Positions 16,750-28,132 are shown, counted from the first letter of the stretch. The stretch is DNA of 64,000 bases from Xenorhabdus stockiae (GCF_002632825.1 NZ_NJAJ01000019.1:31365-95364), one strand, 5' to 3'. The notes: a model not told the origin generated them from the letters alone. A program made the numbers and translations.

Positions 16750-17904
16750 ATGACTAAATTTGATACTAAAAGCGTTCACGCCGGCTATGTCCCTGATCAT
16801 ACAGGGGCTGTAATGCCTGCAATCTATGCCACATCCACTTATGCGCAACCTGCACCGGGTCAGCATACGGGATACGAGTATTCCCGTAGTGGTAACCCCA
16901 CGCGGGATGCTCTGGAGCGGGCGATTGCTGAACTGGAAAATGGCAGCCGGGGTTATGCATTTGGCTCGGGTTTAGCAGCCAGTTCGACGATTCTGGAATT
17001 ACTTGATAAAGACAGCCACATCGTTGCTGTGGATGATCTGTATGGCGGTACTTACCGGTTACTGGAAAAAGTGCGTCGCCGGACTGCCGGATTGCGTGTC
17101 ACCTATGTCGAAGCGGGAGATACTGCGGCACTGGAAGCGGCTATCCAACCTGATACAAAAATGATTTGGGTGGAAACGCCAACCAACCCATTGCTTAAAC
17201 TGGCAGATTTGGCCGCAATTGCTCAGGTAGCACAACACCATAAAATTATCAGTGTTGCAGATAATACGTTTGCTTCTCCTTATATCCAGCGCCCACTGGA
17301 TTTAGGGTTTGATATTGTTGTTCATTCCGCAACTAAATATCTGAATGGTCATTCCGATGTTGTTGCTGGCCTTGCGGTAGTGGGAAACAATGCTGAATTG
17401 GCTGAGCAGCTTGCTTTCCTGCAAAATTCAATTGGTGGGATCCTTGACCCTTTCAGTAGTTTCCTTGTCTTGCGTGGTATACGGACACTATCACTGCGTA
17501 TGGAAAGACATATCAGCAATGCAGAAAAAATTGCCCACTGGCTGGAACAGCAGCCACAAATAGAAAAAGTCTTTTACCCTGGTCTTGATTCTCATCCTCA
17601 GCATGAGCTGGCGAAGCGTCAGATGAAAGGTGCTGGTGGCATGATTTCTATTGTGCTGAAAGGGGATGATGATACTACTCATCGGATGATAAAAGCACTG
17701 AAACTATTCACACTGGCTGAAAGTCTGGGTGGCGTGGAAAGTCTGGTTGGTCAGCCATTTACCATGACTCATGCATCTATTCCGTTGGAAAAACGTTTAG
17801 CGGCAGGCATTACACCACAATTAATCCGTCTTTCAGTGGGTATTGAGAATGTCGATGATTTGATTGCCGATTTATCGCAGGCTCTTAGCGCAGCAAATCT
17901 GTAA
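16750..17904 (+). CDS. Cystathionine gamma-lyase / gamma-synthase family enzyme
   Basis: A 384-residue Cys/Met-metabolism PLP enzyme. Seen are the YEYSRSGNPTRDALE block (about residues 43-57), GSGLAASST, ADNTFASPYIQRPLDLG and the PLP lysine in VHSATKYLNGHSD (about residue 197). Family members look alike, but the operon with cystathionine beta-synthase points to cystathionine gamma-lyase, closing the homocysteine-to-cysteine route. AGGAATAA at 16738-16745 supports ATG 16750; the frame is open back to 16708 within the previous gene. A terminator follows after a dispersed repeat. Confidence 0.92.
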   Translation: MTKFDTKSVHAGYVPDHTGAVMPAIYATSTYAQPAPGQHTGYEYSRSGNPTRDALERAIAELENGSRGYAFGSGLAASSTILELLDKDSHIVAVDDLYGGTYRLLEKVRRRTAGLRVTYVEAGDTAALEAAIQPDTKMIWVETPTNPLLKLADLAAIAQVAQHHKIISVADNTFASPYIQRPLDLGFDIVVHSATKYLNGHSDVVAGLAVVGNNAELAEQLAFLQNSIGGILDPFSSFLVLRGIRTLSLRMERHISNAEKIAHWLEQQPQIEKVFYPGLDSHPQHELAKRQMKGAGGMISIVLKGDDDTTHRMIKALKLFTLAESLGGVESLVGQPFTMTHASIPLEKRLAAGITPQLIRLSVGIENVDDLIADLSQALSAANL

Positions 17905-17911
17905 AGCTGAA

Positions 17912-18054
17912 ATATACACGTCGTCTTTCAAGTTGCCTCTTTGTTGGTTGTGCTCGCTCACCCCAGTCACCGTTTTTATAAACATACGGTTATCTATGTG
18001 ACTGGGGGTTTTCTCCCTTGCAGCCGGGACGCATCTTGAAATTCATTGTGTATA
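17912..18054. repeat. Dispersed palindromic intergenic repeat, copy 4 (long form)
   Basis: The most complete copy. The left arm ATACACGTCGTCTTTCAAG continues TTGCCTC; the right arm is GCATCTTGAAATTCATTGTG then TATA. Inside is a further 10-bp perfect stem, CCCCAGTCAC (17961-17970) with GTGACTGGGG (17998-18007). The nested hairpins resemble a family recalled from Serratia, Photorhabdus and Xenorhabdus intergenic DNA. Confidence 0.72.
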
Positions 18055-18056
18055 AT

Positions 18057-18089
18057 ATGCCAGCCCAATTTTCGGGTTGGCATTTTTTT
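18057..18089. terminator. Intrinsic terminator between convergent genes
   Basis: A 10-bp stem (18057-18066 with 18074-18083, one G-U) with a 7-base loop and then six Ts on the + strand. It terminates the transsulfuration operon and may also serve the amidase operon from the other side. Confidence 0.8.
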
Positions 18090-18101
18090 ATGTTTTTATT
18101 T

Positions 18102-19484
18102 CTATACAGACTCAGTTTTGCCCGCCACTTCTATAGCATGGCCTACTCGTAGTACTGTTGCATCATCCATTGCCCGGCCAATCACTTGTATACCGATAGG
18201 CAGGCCTTGTTTATCCTTCGCTACAGGCAGTGTTAAGGCCGGTAGCCCCGTGATATTGGCAGGAGTGCATAGGCGAAGATAGGCATTTATGATGGTTTCC
18301 TGAGAATTGTCAGACCAAGTAAACGATTCCTGCCCGACGAGCGCTGCTGTCTCAGGGACTGTAGGCGTGAGTAAGATATCGATATCATTAAATAATGTAT
18401 TCCACTGCTGGCATATTATCCGTCTGGCCCGTTGTGCTTTCAGATAATCTCCGGCAGGTAACAACTGGCCTGCTTCAAGGAAAGTCCGCACATCATCCCC
18501 ATACAGTGATGCAGACTTACGTAAAGTACGAGAATGTATTGAAGCCGCCTCAGCCACTGTGATGCCCCACTGGGTTGGCATCAGGTAATCTGCCAGAGGT
18601 ATGTTGAAGGTCGTGACTTCAGCTCCCTGCTGTTTAAGGCGTTCTGCGGTCTGTTTTACAGCTGCTTTCACTGATTCAGCAACCTGATCAAAATAATAGT
18701 TTTGTGGAATGCCAACCCGTAATCCTTTAATTTCCTGTTTAGAGAAATCCGCATAATTTGTATTCGGTGCCTGACGGCTTGCCGGGTCACGTTCATCAAA
18801 GCCCATTAATGCCTGTAATATTAATCCGGCATCTTCAACTGTTCGGGTCATCGGCCCGGCATGATCCAGTGACCATGCTAGTGGCGTAACACCATAACAG
18901 GAAACTAATCCATAGGTCGGTTTAAAGCCGACAATTCCGCACAGTGCGGCCGGTATTCTGATAGAACCGCCGGTATCTGTTCCCATTGCTGCCAATACTC
19001 CGCCGTAGGCTACCGCAGCAGCAGAACCACCACTGGAGCCGCCAACGATACGACGAGTATCAAGAGGATTACGTGTTTGTGGCGTAGTTACACCAAATGC
19101 AAATTCGTGAGTATGGGTTTTCCCCAGTAAGATGGCACCTGCACGATGTAAAGCATCCGTTACTGCACTGTTGGATTGGGCAATATGTCCTGCTCGGACT
19201 TTAGAGCTGGCTGTGGTCGGTTTACCGGCGACATCGAACAGGTCTTTCAATGCCAGAGGGATCCCATGTAACGGCCCGCGATATTTTCTCTGACTGATTT
19301 CACGTTCTGCCTGTTTGGCCTGTTCCCGTGCCTCTTCCGCCCAGACAGATACAAAAGCATTAATCTCTGGCTCTGCTATTTTTATATTGGCAAGGGCGGC
19401 ATCAACCAGCTCTACCGGAGATAATGTCTGTGCAGCAATCGCTTGACTGGCTTGAGAAATAGTCAGGTTTTTCAGGTCAATCAT
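18102..19484 (-). CDS. Amidase, GatA/AtzE type
   Basis: A 460-residue amidase-signature enzyme. The Ser-cisSer-Lys triad is visible: Lys in PLALKDLFDVAG (about residue 78), the middle Ser in GGSSGGSAAA and the nucleophile Ser in GTDTGGSIRIPA (about residue 177). It follows a 70-residue AtzG/GatC-like subunit with a 4-base overlap (ATGA), as in AtzE-AtzG, where the pair cleaves 1-carboxybiuret. The substrate here is unknown; AtzE and AtzH partners for triazine breakdown are not present, and the MFS transporter upstream hints at uptake or export of an amide compound. True GatA is unlikely, since no GatB is nearby. Confidence 0.85.
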   Translation of the reverse strand: MIDLKNLTISQASQAIAAQTLSPVELVDAALANIKIAEPEINAFVSVWAEEAREQAKQAEREISQRKYRGPLHGIPLALKDLFDVAGKPTTASSKVRAGHIAQSNSAVTDALHRAGAILLGKTHTHEFAFGVTTPQTRNPLDTRRIVGGSSGGSAAAVAYGGVLAAMGTDTGGSIRIPAALCGIVGFKPTYGLVSCYGVTPLAWSLDHAGPMTRTVEDAGLILQALMGFDERDPASRQAPNTNYADFSKQEIKGLRVGIPQNYYFDQVAESVKAAVKQTAERLKQQGAEVTTFNIPLADYLMPTQWGITVAEAASIHSRTLRKSASLYGDDVRTFLEAGQLLPAGDYLKAQRARRIICQQWNTLFNDIDILLTPTVPETAALVGQESFTWSDNSQETIINAYLRLCTPANITGLPALTLPVAKDKQGLPIGIQVIGRAMDDATVLRVGHAIEVAGKTESV

Positions 19485-19693
19485 ATTTTTCTTTCTCCTC
19501 CGGCATTGAAAGCCAGCGCCGGAAGATCAGCATCATCCATCGGCAGCTCATCTAATCGGGCGATTGCCGTACGGATATGATGCAGTGCTCCTGCAATATA
19601 TTGCGCTCGCTCTGCATCCAGTATCAGGCCGACACTGGCTGCCAGTAATTGTGTTTCTTCCGCAGATAAAGGATCAGGTACTGTTATATTCAT
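19481..19693 (-). CDS. AtzG/DUF4089-like small subunit
   Basis: A 70-residue helical protein, rich in Ala, Leu and acidic residues, with no signal peptide or membrane segment. It resembles AtzG (DUF4089), a GatC-like subunit that binds and stabilises the AtzE amidase. It starts one base after the MFS stop and overlaps the amidase by four bases, so the three genes form a tight operon. AAGGAAAT within the end of the MFS gene serves as ribosome site. Confidence 0.72.
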   Translation of the reverse strand: MNITVPDPLSAEETQLLAASVGLILDAERAQYIAGALHHIRTAIARLDELPMDDADLPALAFNAGGERKI

Positions 19694-19694
19694 A

Positions 19695-20918
19695 TTATTT
19701 CCTTAACGGTATTGAGATATTTTTATTCAATATTGTCAGTAGAATAGCCAGTAAAACCAGAGCTATGATGACTGCTCCGTAGACATTGACCGCAACCAGC
19801 AAACCAGACTGATGGGCGAAATAACCAATCGCAATTGTAGGAACACTGTTGGCAAGGTAACTTTCAATATAAAAAGCGCCCATCAGACCGCCTCTTTCAT
19901 GAGGTTCAGCCAGTGGTAATACGGTTCTTATCGCACCAAGAAAGGTTGCTCCAAAGCCGAATCCAGTGATAACTGAGCCTATCAGCAATAGCATGACATA
20001 TTCCCGATTTGCAGCCAGTAGGATCAGTAATAACCCTGTTGCTAAAGCGAGTTCACCTGATAACAGGGTCATAAAAGAGGTTAGTTTACGGGCGGCGATG
20101 ATTGCAATCGCACCACTGAGCGTTAATGCTGCGACTGAAAGGCCTCCCATCCACGGTGATGTTGTGTGAGTTGTTGCAACAATCAGTGATGGCATGAGAG
20201 ATAAGTAGAATCCACCGATCATCCATACAGCAAAATTAGCCGGAGTAATTGCCCGTAACGCATTGCGGGCCTGTACGGGCACCATAATGCGGGGGCGTAG
20301 GCTTTCCCATGCTCCCGAACGACGTTGTACAGTTTCAGGAGCCAGCTGAGTAAGAATGAATACCACCAAAAACACAATCAGTAATAAAACATATATGGTG
20401 TGGAGTGGGCCGGGAGCAAATACCAGCAATGTGGTACTGCCTAATGCACCGGCAGCCATACCCAGCATCGGTGCAATACTGTTAATCAGCGCCCCACGTT
20501 CTCTGTTCATATCTAACAGAGCAGCCCCTACAGAAGCAGTCGCCAAGCCGGTTGCAAGCCCTTGTATAATGCGTGCACCTACCAGCCATGCGGGATCAGA
20601 GGCCAGTAAAAAAGTACTCATGGATATGATTTGTAACAATAAGGCTAAACTGATCACCGGTCGTCGCCCGATATGATCTGATAAGCGCCCTGCTATCAAT
20701 AAAGCCAGCAGCAAAGCTAGTGCATAGGCGGCAAAAATTACCGCCAGTAGCGTTGAGCTGAACCCCCATTCATGCTGGTAAATACGATAGAGTGGCGTAG
20801 GTGCACTGGATGCCGCTAAGAAGGCCATTAACGTGATGGCGTGAAGTACAGTCGCGGCTTGGTAAGACATCCGATTGTTATGAGATTGTGGGCAAGAATC
20901 AGGTGTGTTATTTGACAT
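19695..20918 (-). CDS. MFS transporter
   Basis: A 407-residue major facilitator with about 12 hydrophobic helices. The loop 2-3 signature LIAGRLSDHIGRRPVI (about residues 77-92) identifies a proton-driven MFS protein, and a second similar block LGAIRTVLPLAEPHERGG lies in the second half. The N-terminal 20 residues are polar, without a signal peptide. It heads the operon with the AtzG-like subunit and amidase, and a TetR regulator is divergent. The substrate is unknown; in this layout, an amide imported for hydrolysis or a drug exported are both possible. Confidence 0.88.
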   Translation of the reverse strand: MSNNTPDSCPQSHNNRMSYQAATVLHAITLMAFLAASSAPTPLYRIYQHEWGFSSTLLAVIFAAYALALLLALLIAGRLSDHIGRRPVISLALLLQIISMSTFLLASDPAWLVGARIIQGLATGLATASVGAALLDMNRERGALINSIAPMLGMAAGALGSTTLLVFAPGPLHTIYVLLLIVFLVVFILTQLAPETVQRRSGAWESLRPRIMVPVQARNALRAITPANFAVWMIGGFYLSLMPSLIVATTHTTSPWMGGLSVAALTLSGAIAIIAARKLTSFMTLLSGELALATGLLLILLAANREYVMLLLIGSVITGFGFGATFLGAIRTVLPLAEPHERGGLMGAFYIESYLANSVPTIAIGYFAHQSGLLVAVNVYGAVIIALVLLAILLTILNKNISIPLRK

Positions 20919-20969
20919 AACAACTCCATAAAAGCAAAATGTTAGCTTTAATGATGCTACAAGAATTAT

Positions 20970-21000
20970 TCCACTAACGCAATTTTTTTGCTTTAGTGGA
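20970..21000. promoter_or_regulatory. Candidate TetR operator
   Basis: Inverted repeat TCCACTAACGC (20970-20980) and GCTTTAGTGGA (20990-21000), one mismatch, 9-base spacer, between the MFS start and the TetR start. A second, shorter one (AAAGC/GCTTT, about 20933-20949) lies beside it. Position and symmetry fit an autoregulatory TetR site. Confidence 0.55.
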
Positions 21001-21039
21001 TTTGTGTGAATAGTGACAGAAGTAGGAGCAGAGAAAGAA

Positions 21040-21594
21040 ATGACTCACAGAGCAGCACCGCGTCCCGGTGGTCGTAGTGCCCGCGTGCAGGCGGCTGTCC
21101 ATCAGGCTGTGCGGGAATTACAACAAGAACTTTCCCGTACTGAATTGACTGTGCCCGCGATTGCTGCCCGTGCAGGTGTGACACCATCAACTATTTATCG
21201 CCGCTGGGGGGATTTGTCACAATTACTGGCAGATGTTGCAGTTGAAGAGCTACGGCCGGATCACTCTCCTGTTGAAACAGGTTCATTTCGAACAGATCTT
21301 CTGACATGGCTTGAGCAATACTTTGAAGAGATGGCATCTGAACCCGGTCGGGCAATGTTAAGAGATGTACTGGGTACGCCGGGCCATGAATATGCCGGTA
21401 AGTGTGATGGATGTATACGCCAGCAAATAGAGGCAATCTGTCAGCGAGCACAGGAAAAAGGCGAAAAGCCCATGTCTGTTGATTTGATTATTTCGGGTGT
21501 TGTTGCACCGTTAATGTATCGCATCCTGTTTGCAAATGATCCCCCTACAAGTGAACAGATACACACATTTTTCGAACAGCTGGAAGCAAGGTAA
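21040..21594 (+). CDS. TetR family transcriptional regulator
   Basis: A 184-residue TetR repressor. The N-terminal helix-turn-helix (about residues 30-60) reads TVPAIAARAGVTPSTIYRRW, the typical recognition pattern; the C-terminal ligand domain has a Cys pair in GKCDGCIRQ (about 125-133). The start 21040 is preferred: AGGAG lies at 21024-21028 and homology begins with the basic arm. A GTG at 21013 is in frame. It is divergent from the MFS-amidase operon and probably represses it. Confidence 0.88.
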   Translation: MTHRAAPRPGGRSARVQAAVHQAVRELQQELSRTELTVPAIAARAGVTPSTIYRRWGDLSQLLADVAVEELRPDHSPVETGSFRTDLLTWLEQYFEEMASEPGRAMLRDVLGTPGHEYAGKCDGCIRQQIEAICQRAQEKGEKPMSVDLIISGVVAPLMYRILFANDPPTSEQIHTFFEQLEAR

Positions 21595-21641
21595 AGCGAG
21601 TTATATTATTCTTAACGTTCCGTGAACAAAGGAGAATGGTT

Positions 21642-22148
21642 ATGGCTGTTTTAGATATACTCACAATTCCTGATGAAAGACTGAAACAGAAATGTGTTGA
21701 TGTCGCTCATGTTGAAGATATCCAAACGTTGGTCGATGATATGTTGGAAACAATGTATGACACGGATAATGGCATTGGGCTGGCCGCACCTCAGGTAGGA
21801 AGAAGAGAATCTGTATTAGTTATTGATATTTCACCAGAGCGGAATCAGCCTCTGGTTTTAATCAATCCTAAAATCGTTGAAAAAGAACGTAGGGTCGTGA
21901 ATCAGGAAGGTTGCTTATCAATTCCCGGTTATTATGCTGATGTAGAACGATTTGAAAAAGTGAAAGTAGAAGCGCTGGATCGAAACGGTCAGGCTATCAC
22001 AGTGGAAAGTGAAGATTTTCTTTCTATCGTGATGCAGCATGAAATTGACCATTTGCACGGTATTATTTTCATCGATTATTTATCGCCATTAAAAAGACAA
22101 ATGGCACTAAAAAAAGTGAAAAAATATTTGAACAGTAGAGTAAATTAG
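21642..22148 (+). CDS. Peptide deformylase
   Basis: A 168-residue metalloenzyme that removes the formyl group from nascent proteins. All three motifs are present: GIGLAAPQV (about residues 46-54), EGCLS (about 90-94) with the metal Cys, and HEIDH (about 132-136). The start is ATG 21642, seven bases after GGAG at 21631-21634. There is no fmt next to it, unlike the main def gene of enterobacteria, so it may be a second deformylase rather than the housekeeping copy (inference). The neighbour on the 3' side is mutH in the opposite direction. Confidence 0.93.
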   Translation: MAVLDILTIPDERLKQKCVDVAHVEDIQTLVDDMLETMYDTDNGIGLAAPQVGRRESVLVIDISPERNQPLVLINPKIVEKERRVVNQEGCLSIPGYYADVERFEKVKVEALDRNGQAITVESEDFLSIVMQHEIDHLHGIIFIDYLSPLKRQMALKKVKKYLNSRVN

Positions 22149-22249
22149 CGAGAAATGGTAAGTATATAGTTTAATATGCTCCAGTCACTATGGCTATGGT
22201 GACTGGAATAAGCGGGGGAGCAGAAAATAGTGAAATTTACGTGGTAACA

Positions 22250-22939
22250 CTAATCAGAACCTATGAAAAAGTGACGAGCTAATAATGGCGCGGTAAGGCT
22301 TTTCTTTAAATAAAAACCACGGGGAAGTGTCATAATCGGTTGTCCATATTCACCAATAGCTTCTGTTAATGCCCGGCTGTTTGCTGCTTTTGGGCGCAAT
22401 TGCAAGACTTCACCATGACGGGCTGTAATACTCTCAACTTTGCCTAACACAATGAGATCCATCAATTCTTCCCAATCACATCTTAATAACTCTTCTTCAA
22501 TCGGATTTGGACTCCAGAGGAGCGGAGAACCAACACGACGTTCAGCAAGCGGGATCTCTCTTTCTCCTTCAACAGGCACCCATAAAACACGAGACAGCTT
22601 ACGCCTGACATGGCAGTTTTCCCATGTGATGCCGCTGTTGCCAGTTAAAGGAGCAACGCAGACAAAAGTGGTTTCCAGCGGCGTGCCTTTTCTGTCCACC
22701 GGAATTGTTTTCAGTTCAACACCAATATGCTCAAAATCTTGTTCTGGCTTACTTCCCGCACTCGCGCCCAGATAATATTCAAGCAACATGCCCACCCAAC
22801 CTTTGTCCCGTTTCAGATTAGGCGGTATGGGAATGCTGGCTTGGGTAGCCAGTTCTCCTAACGTTAAGCCGGCCAGAGACTGGGCTCGCTTAAAGAGTTG
22901 TTGTTCGTTTTCTGGTGGTGCTGGTGGTGTGAATTGCAT
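22250..22939 (-). CDS. mutH: DNA mismatch repair endonuclease
   Basis: A 229-residue orthologue of E. coli MutH, which nicks the unmethylated strand at hemimethylated GATC sites once activated by MutL. The nuclease core is visible: Asp in [13 protein letters not shown] (about residue 69) with Glu and Lys eight to ten residues later, then TTFVCVAPL. Length matches E. coli (229). In E. coli mutH sits elsewhere, so the neighbourhood is rearranged. Confidence 0.96.
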   Translation of the reverse strand: MQFTPPAPPENEQQLFKRAQSLAGLTLGELATQASIPIPPNLKRDKGWVGMLLEYYLGASAGSKPEQDFEHIGVELKTIPVDRKGTPLETTFVCVAPLTGNSGITWENCHVRRKLSRVLWVPVEGEREIPLAERRVGSPLLWSPNPIEEELLRCDWEELMDLIVLGKVESITARHGEVLQLRPKAANSRALTEAIGEYGQPIMTLPRGFYLKKSLTAPLLARHFFIGSD

Positions 22940-23528
22940 GGTTATAAGATATATTTAGCCTTGTTTAAAAAATGAACACAATAATTGTGTAATTTCATTA
23001 TGAGTTTATTAGTATACGGATTAACCAGATAATGACATGATATACAAGATATTTTAATTCGTGTTCTTCGTATTAAAAATAAACTCATTATGATTGTTCA
23101 CCTATTCACCGTGATAATAAACAGGATCTTACACCATGTTATCCACAGAACTATGGGATAAGTGATGAAAATTGCGATCACTGGTTTGATTTACAGCCTT
23201 ATCTAAGGTGGTTTTCTACAAAAACCGCATGTATTTGTTTAACTAAAAGGCATATCCTGTGGATAAATTCACCATTGGTTGATATTTGCGCAGTGTAAGA
23301 AAAATAGAAAACTGTGATGTTCCGCACAGGTTGAGGTAATGCACGTTATAAACATTAACATAATGAAAAATAATAGGTATTTATTTAATCTTATCAGACG
23401 ATTGAAAGGGGTAAAGAAAATTATACCTGCATTACCCCTGACTTTTTCACATACATATCCACAGAAAAAGTGAATAAAATTATCATTGTCAGACTATAAT
23501 TGTTTATAACTTTCGCTTTTTCTGTGAA
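22940..23528. other. Intergenic region mutH / sgrR with DnaA-box motifs
   Basis: A 589-base AT-rich gap without a gene. It carries two perfect DnaA boxes, TTATCCACA at 23139-23147 (+) and 23258-23266 (-), and a one-mismatch box ATATCCACA at 23455-23463 (+). This clustering is more than expected by chance in so short a stretch, though AT-richness raises the background. The 3' ends of mutH (reverse) and sgrR (reverse) border it. Confidence 0.5.
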
Positions 23529-25190
23529 TTATCCTTCCGGAGGTGTAAACCATGCAGATTTAAAGTCAAACCATCCAAAAGTATTCATTTTCACCCCTCT
23601 CATGCTTCTTTGCCCCTGTAATTCAAGCCAATGATGGAATAATGGGTGTAACCTATGCTCATCAACGATTTTTTCACACCACTCTTCAACATTCAGCTTA
23701 TCCTGTCGCCATAAAGAAACCTCGATGTTTAAATCGCTGTTCAGACATTTTTTCAGCAAGGGTATTTCGTAAAGAGTTGCAAACAGTGAAAACTCCAGTG
23801 GCTTATAAAAATTGGCTGTAGCTAACCAGACATCGCTTTCGGCATCGCCATTGAACCATGTTTCGTAATCCACAATATTGATAGTCAGCTCAACACCATA
23901 CTTTGCCAGAATAACTTGCAGGATTTTACTGATAGTATGGTACTCATGATGCTGTTGATAAAAAGTAACTGTCAGGTTGGTAATATCTTCCGGTTTTTGG
24001 CGTTGCGGGAGGAGTTTGCTGTGATGCCAGCGTAGCAATAGCCCATAAGCTGGTGACCAATGGCGCTGATAGAAAGGATCACAGTGTGCTAATAAATTAA
24101 TCGGGGTGAGTAAACTACATAGCCAATCACGCACCTCCTGCCTTGCACATTTTGCCGAGCGTTGATCACTTAACAGGAAATAACAGCCTTCTTCCATTCG
24201 GCTATCCAATGAATTGTTATTGTTGCCATCATTTCCCAGATGCAGAGTTGTACAAACCAGTTTTTCTGTCAATTCAGGATGAATCGAGATATTAACTTCA
24301 TCAAGTAGTGCTCTGAAACCAAAATAGTGATCAAATGCTTTAATTTTTAATTTATGGCTATTATTGGTAACGACCTGATAAGGACCGGTTCCGACTGGGC
24401 GTTGAGCAAAGTTGGGCAGGCTTTTCCATTCTTCTGGCAGGATCATGGCATGAGGGCTGCCCATCAGAAAGTCAAACCGAGTGTCAGGCTGATGAAGAAA
24501 GATATCTACCGTATAGGGAATAGTAGAGGTGATTTTTGCAATGTGGGAAAAAAGCGGAAAGCATTTTAAATGCTCCAGTGAGCTGATGATATCTTTTGCC
24601 TGTAATTCTCTGCCGTGGTGGAAATAGATGGCTGGCCGCAGATAAAAACGCCAATGATGTTCTGTCATTTGCTGCCAGTGATGAGCCAGATCACCTTCAA
24701 CTTCCTCTTTTTCCTCATTTATACGGGTTAATCCGTTGAAAATTTGCCGTATCAGGTGAATTTCTGAACGCCTGAGTGCTGTGCCGGGTAATAAATTTGG
24801 AAATGGGCGATAGTAAATAATGCGTAGTGTGCTTTTGCCCTGCCTGAAATTGCGCTCCAGTTGCGATAGTACCATTTGGCGCACGGTATTTTTGTCACCG
24901 ACTAAATGAACCAGTTCCTCAATGTCTTCCTGTTCGAATAGTTTTTCTGCCCGCTGTTGCTGGAGTTGTAGTCCACTGCGCAGAAAGTGGAGCCGGGAAC
25001 GTTTTCCTCTGCCGGCTTCAGCGTGCCAGCGTAACCAGCCAGACTGCTGCATATTATTTAATAGAGAACGGACATGGCGACGTGAACAGTGCAGGATATC
25101 AGCGAGTATCTGGAGTGTGGTTTCAGCATTTTCGCCCTGATAATGCTGCCATAACTGGATGAACTGTTGTTGCAGGCGAGGGTTCGGCAT
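23529..25190 (-). CDS. sgrR: Transcriptional regulator SgrR
   Basis: A 553-residue regulator (E. coli 551) with an N-terminal winged helix-turn-helix (about residues 20-75; it includes LADILHCSRRHVRSLLNNM) and a solute-binding-protein-like domain. It responds to glucose-phosphate stress and activates the small RNA SgrS. A candidate SgrS lies directly upstream on the other strand, the E. coli arrangement. The thiBPQ genes found near E. coli sgrR are absent. Confidence 0.93.
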   Translation of the reverse strand: MPNPRLQQQFIQLWQHYQGENAETTLQILADILHCSRRHVRSLLNNMQQSGWLRWHAEAGRGKRSRLHFLRSGLQLQQQRAEKLFEQEDIEELVHLVGDKNTVRQMVLSQLERNFRQGKSTLRIIYYRPFPNLLPGTALRRSEIHLIRQIFNGLTRINEEKEEVEGDLAHHWQQMTEHHWRFYLRPAIYFHHGRELQAKDIISSLEHLKCFPLFSHIAKITSTIPYTVDIFLHQPDTRFDFLMGSPHAMILPEEWKSLPNFAQRPVGTGPYQVVTNNSHKLKIKAFDHYFGFRALLDEVNISIHPELTEKLVCTTLHLGNDGNNNNSLDSRMEEGCYFLLSDQRSAKCARQEVRDWLCSLLTPINLLAHCDPFYQRHWSPAYGLLLRWHHSKLLPQRQKPEDITNLTVTFYQQHHEYHTISKILQVILAKYGVELTINIVDYETWFNGDAESDVWLATANFYKPLEFSLFATLYEIPLLKKCLNSDLNIEVSLWRQDKLNVEEWCEKIVDEHRLHPLFHHWLELQGQRSMRGVKMNTFGWFDFKSAWFTPPEG

Positions 25191-25249
25191 AAAAGAGGAA
25201 CTCCACTGATTTTTCCATCAATTTTTATTTCCTTATATTAAGCCGATAA

Positions 25250-25366
25250 TAAGTCAGATTTAAAGTCATTTATAAGTGGAACGTTATCACTTACTGACTC
25301 CCGATTTTTTGAGTAATGGTATTTTTACCAGCCAGTAAGGCGACTTACTGGCCTATTTTCTTTTAT
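25250..25366 (+). ncRNA. sgrS: Candidate SgrS small RNA
   Basis: It lies divergent from sgrR, where E. coli has sgrS. The 3' part aligns by eye with E. coli SgrS: the seed-like GAGTAATGG (25311-25319; E. coli GAGTATTGG), a short GGT...ACC stem, then a terminator, GCCAGTAAG (25331-25339) with CTTACTGGC (25344-25352) and a U-rich tail. There is no T-run on the other strand, so it does not terminate leuB. The space is too small for SgrT. The 5' end is uncertain: weak -10 elements at 25234 or 25245. Confidence 0.65.
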
Positions 25367-25372
25367 ACCAGA

Positions 25373-28071
<2,699 letters not shown>

Positions 28072-28132
28072 AGTTGTGCTCCTGTCAGTTGTCATGTTTT
28101 AGTTTTTTTAGGGCGCCGAGCAGGTATAAAAA

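Noticed and set aside
18102..19693. GatCA tRNA amidotransferase
   Set aside because: No gatB, and the enterobacteria charge Asn and Gln tRNAs directly; AtzE/AtzG-like is a better fit.
22940..23528. Chromosomal origin
   Set aside because: DnaA boxes are present, but there is no dnaA, dnaN or gidA nearby and no 13-mer AT repeats; a titration or regulatory role is more likely.
25331..25366. leuB terminator
   Set aside because: The T-rich tail is on the + strand only, opposite to leuB.
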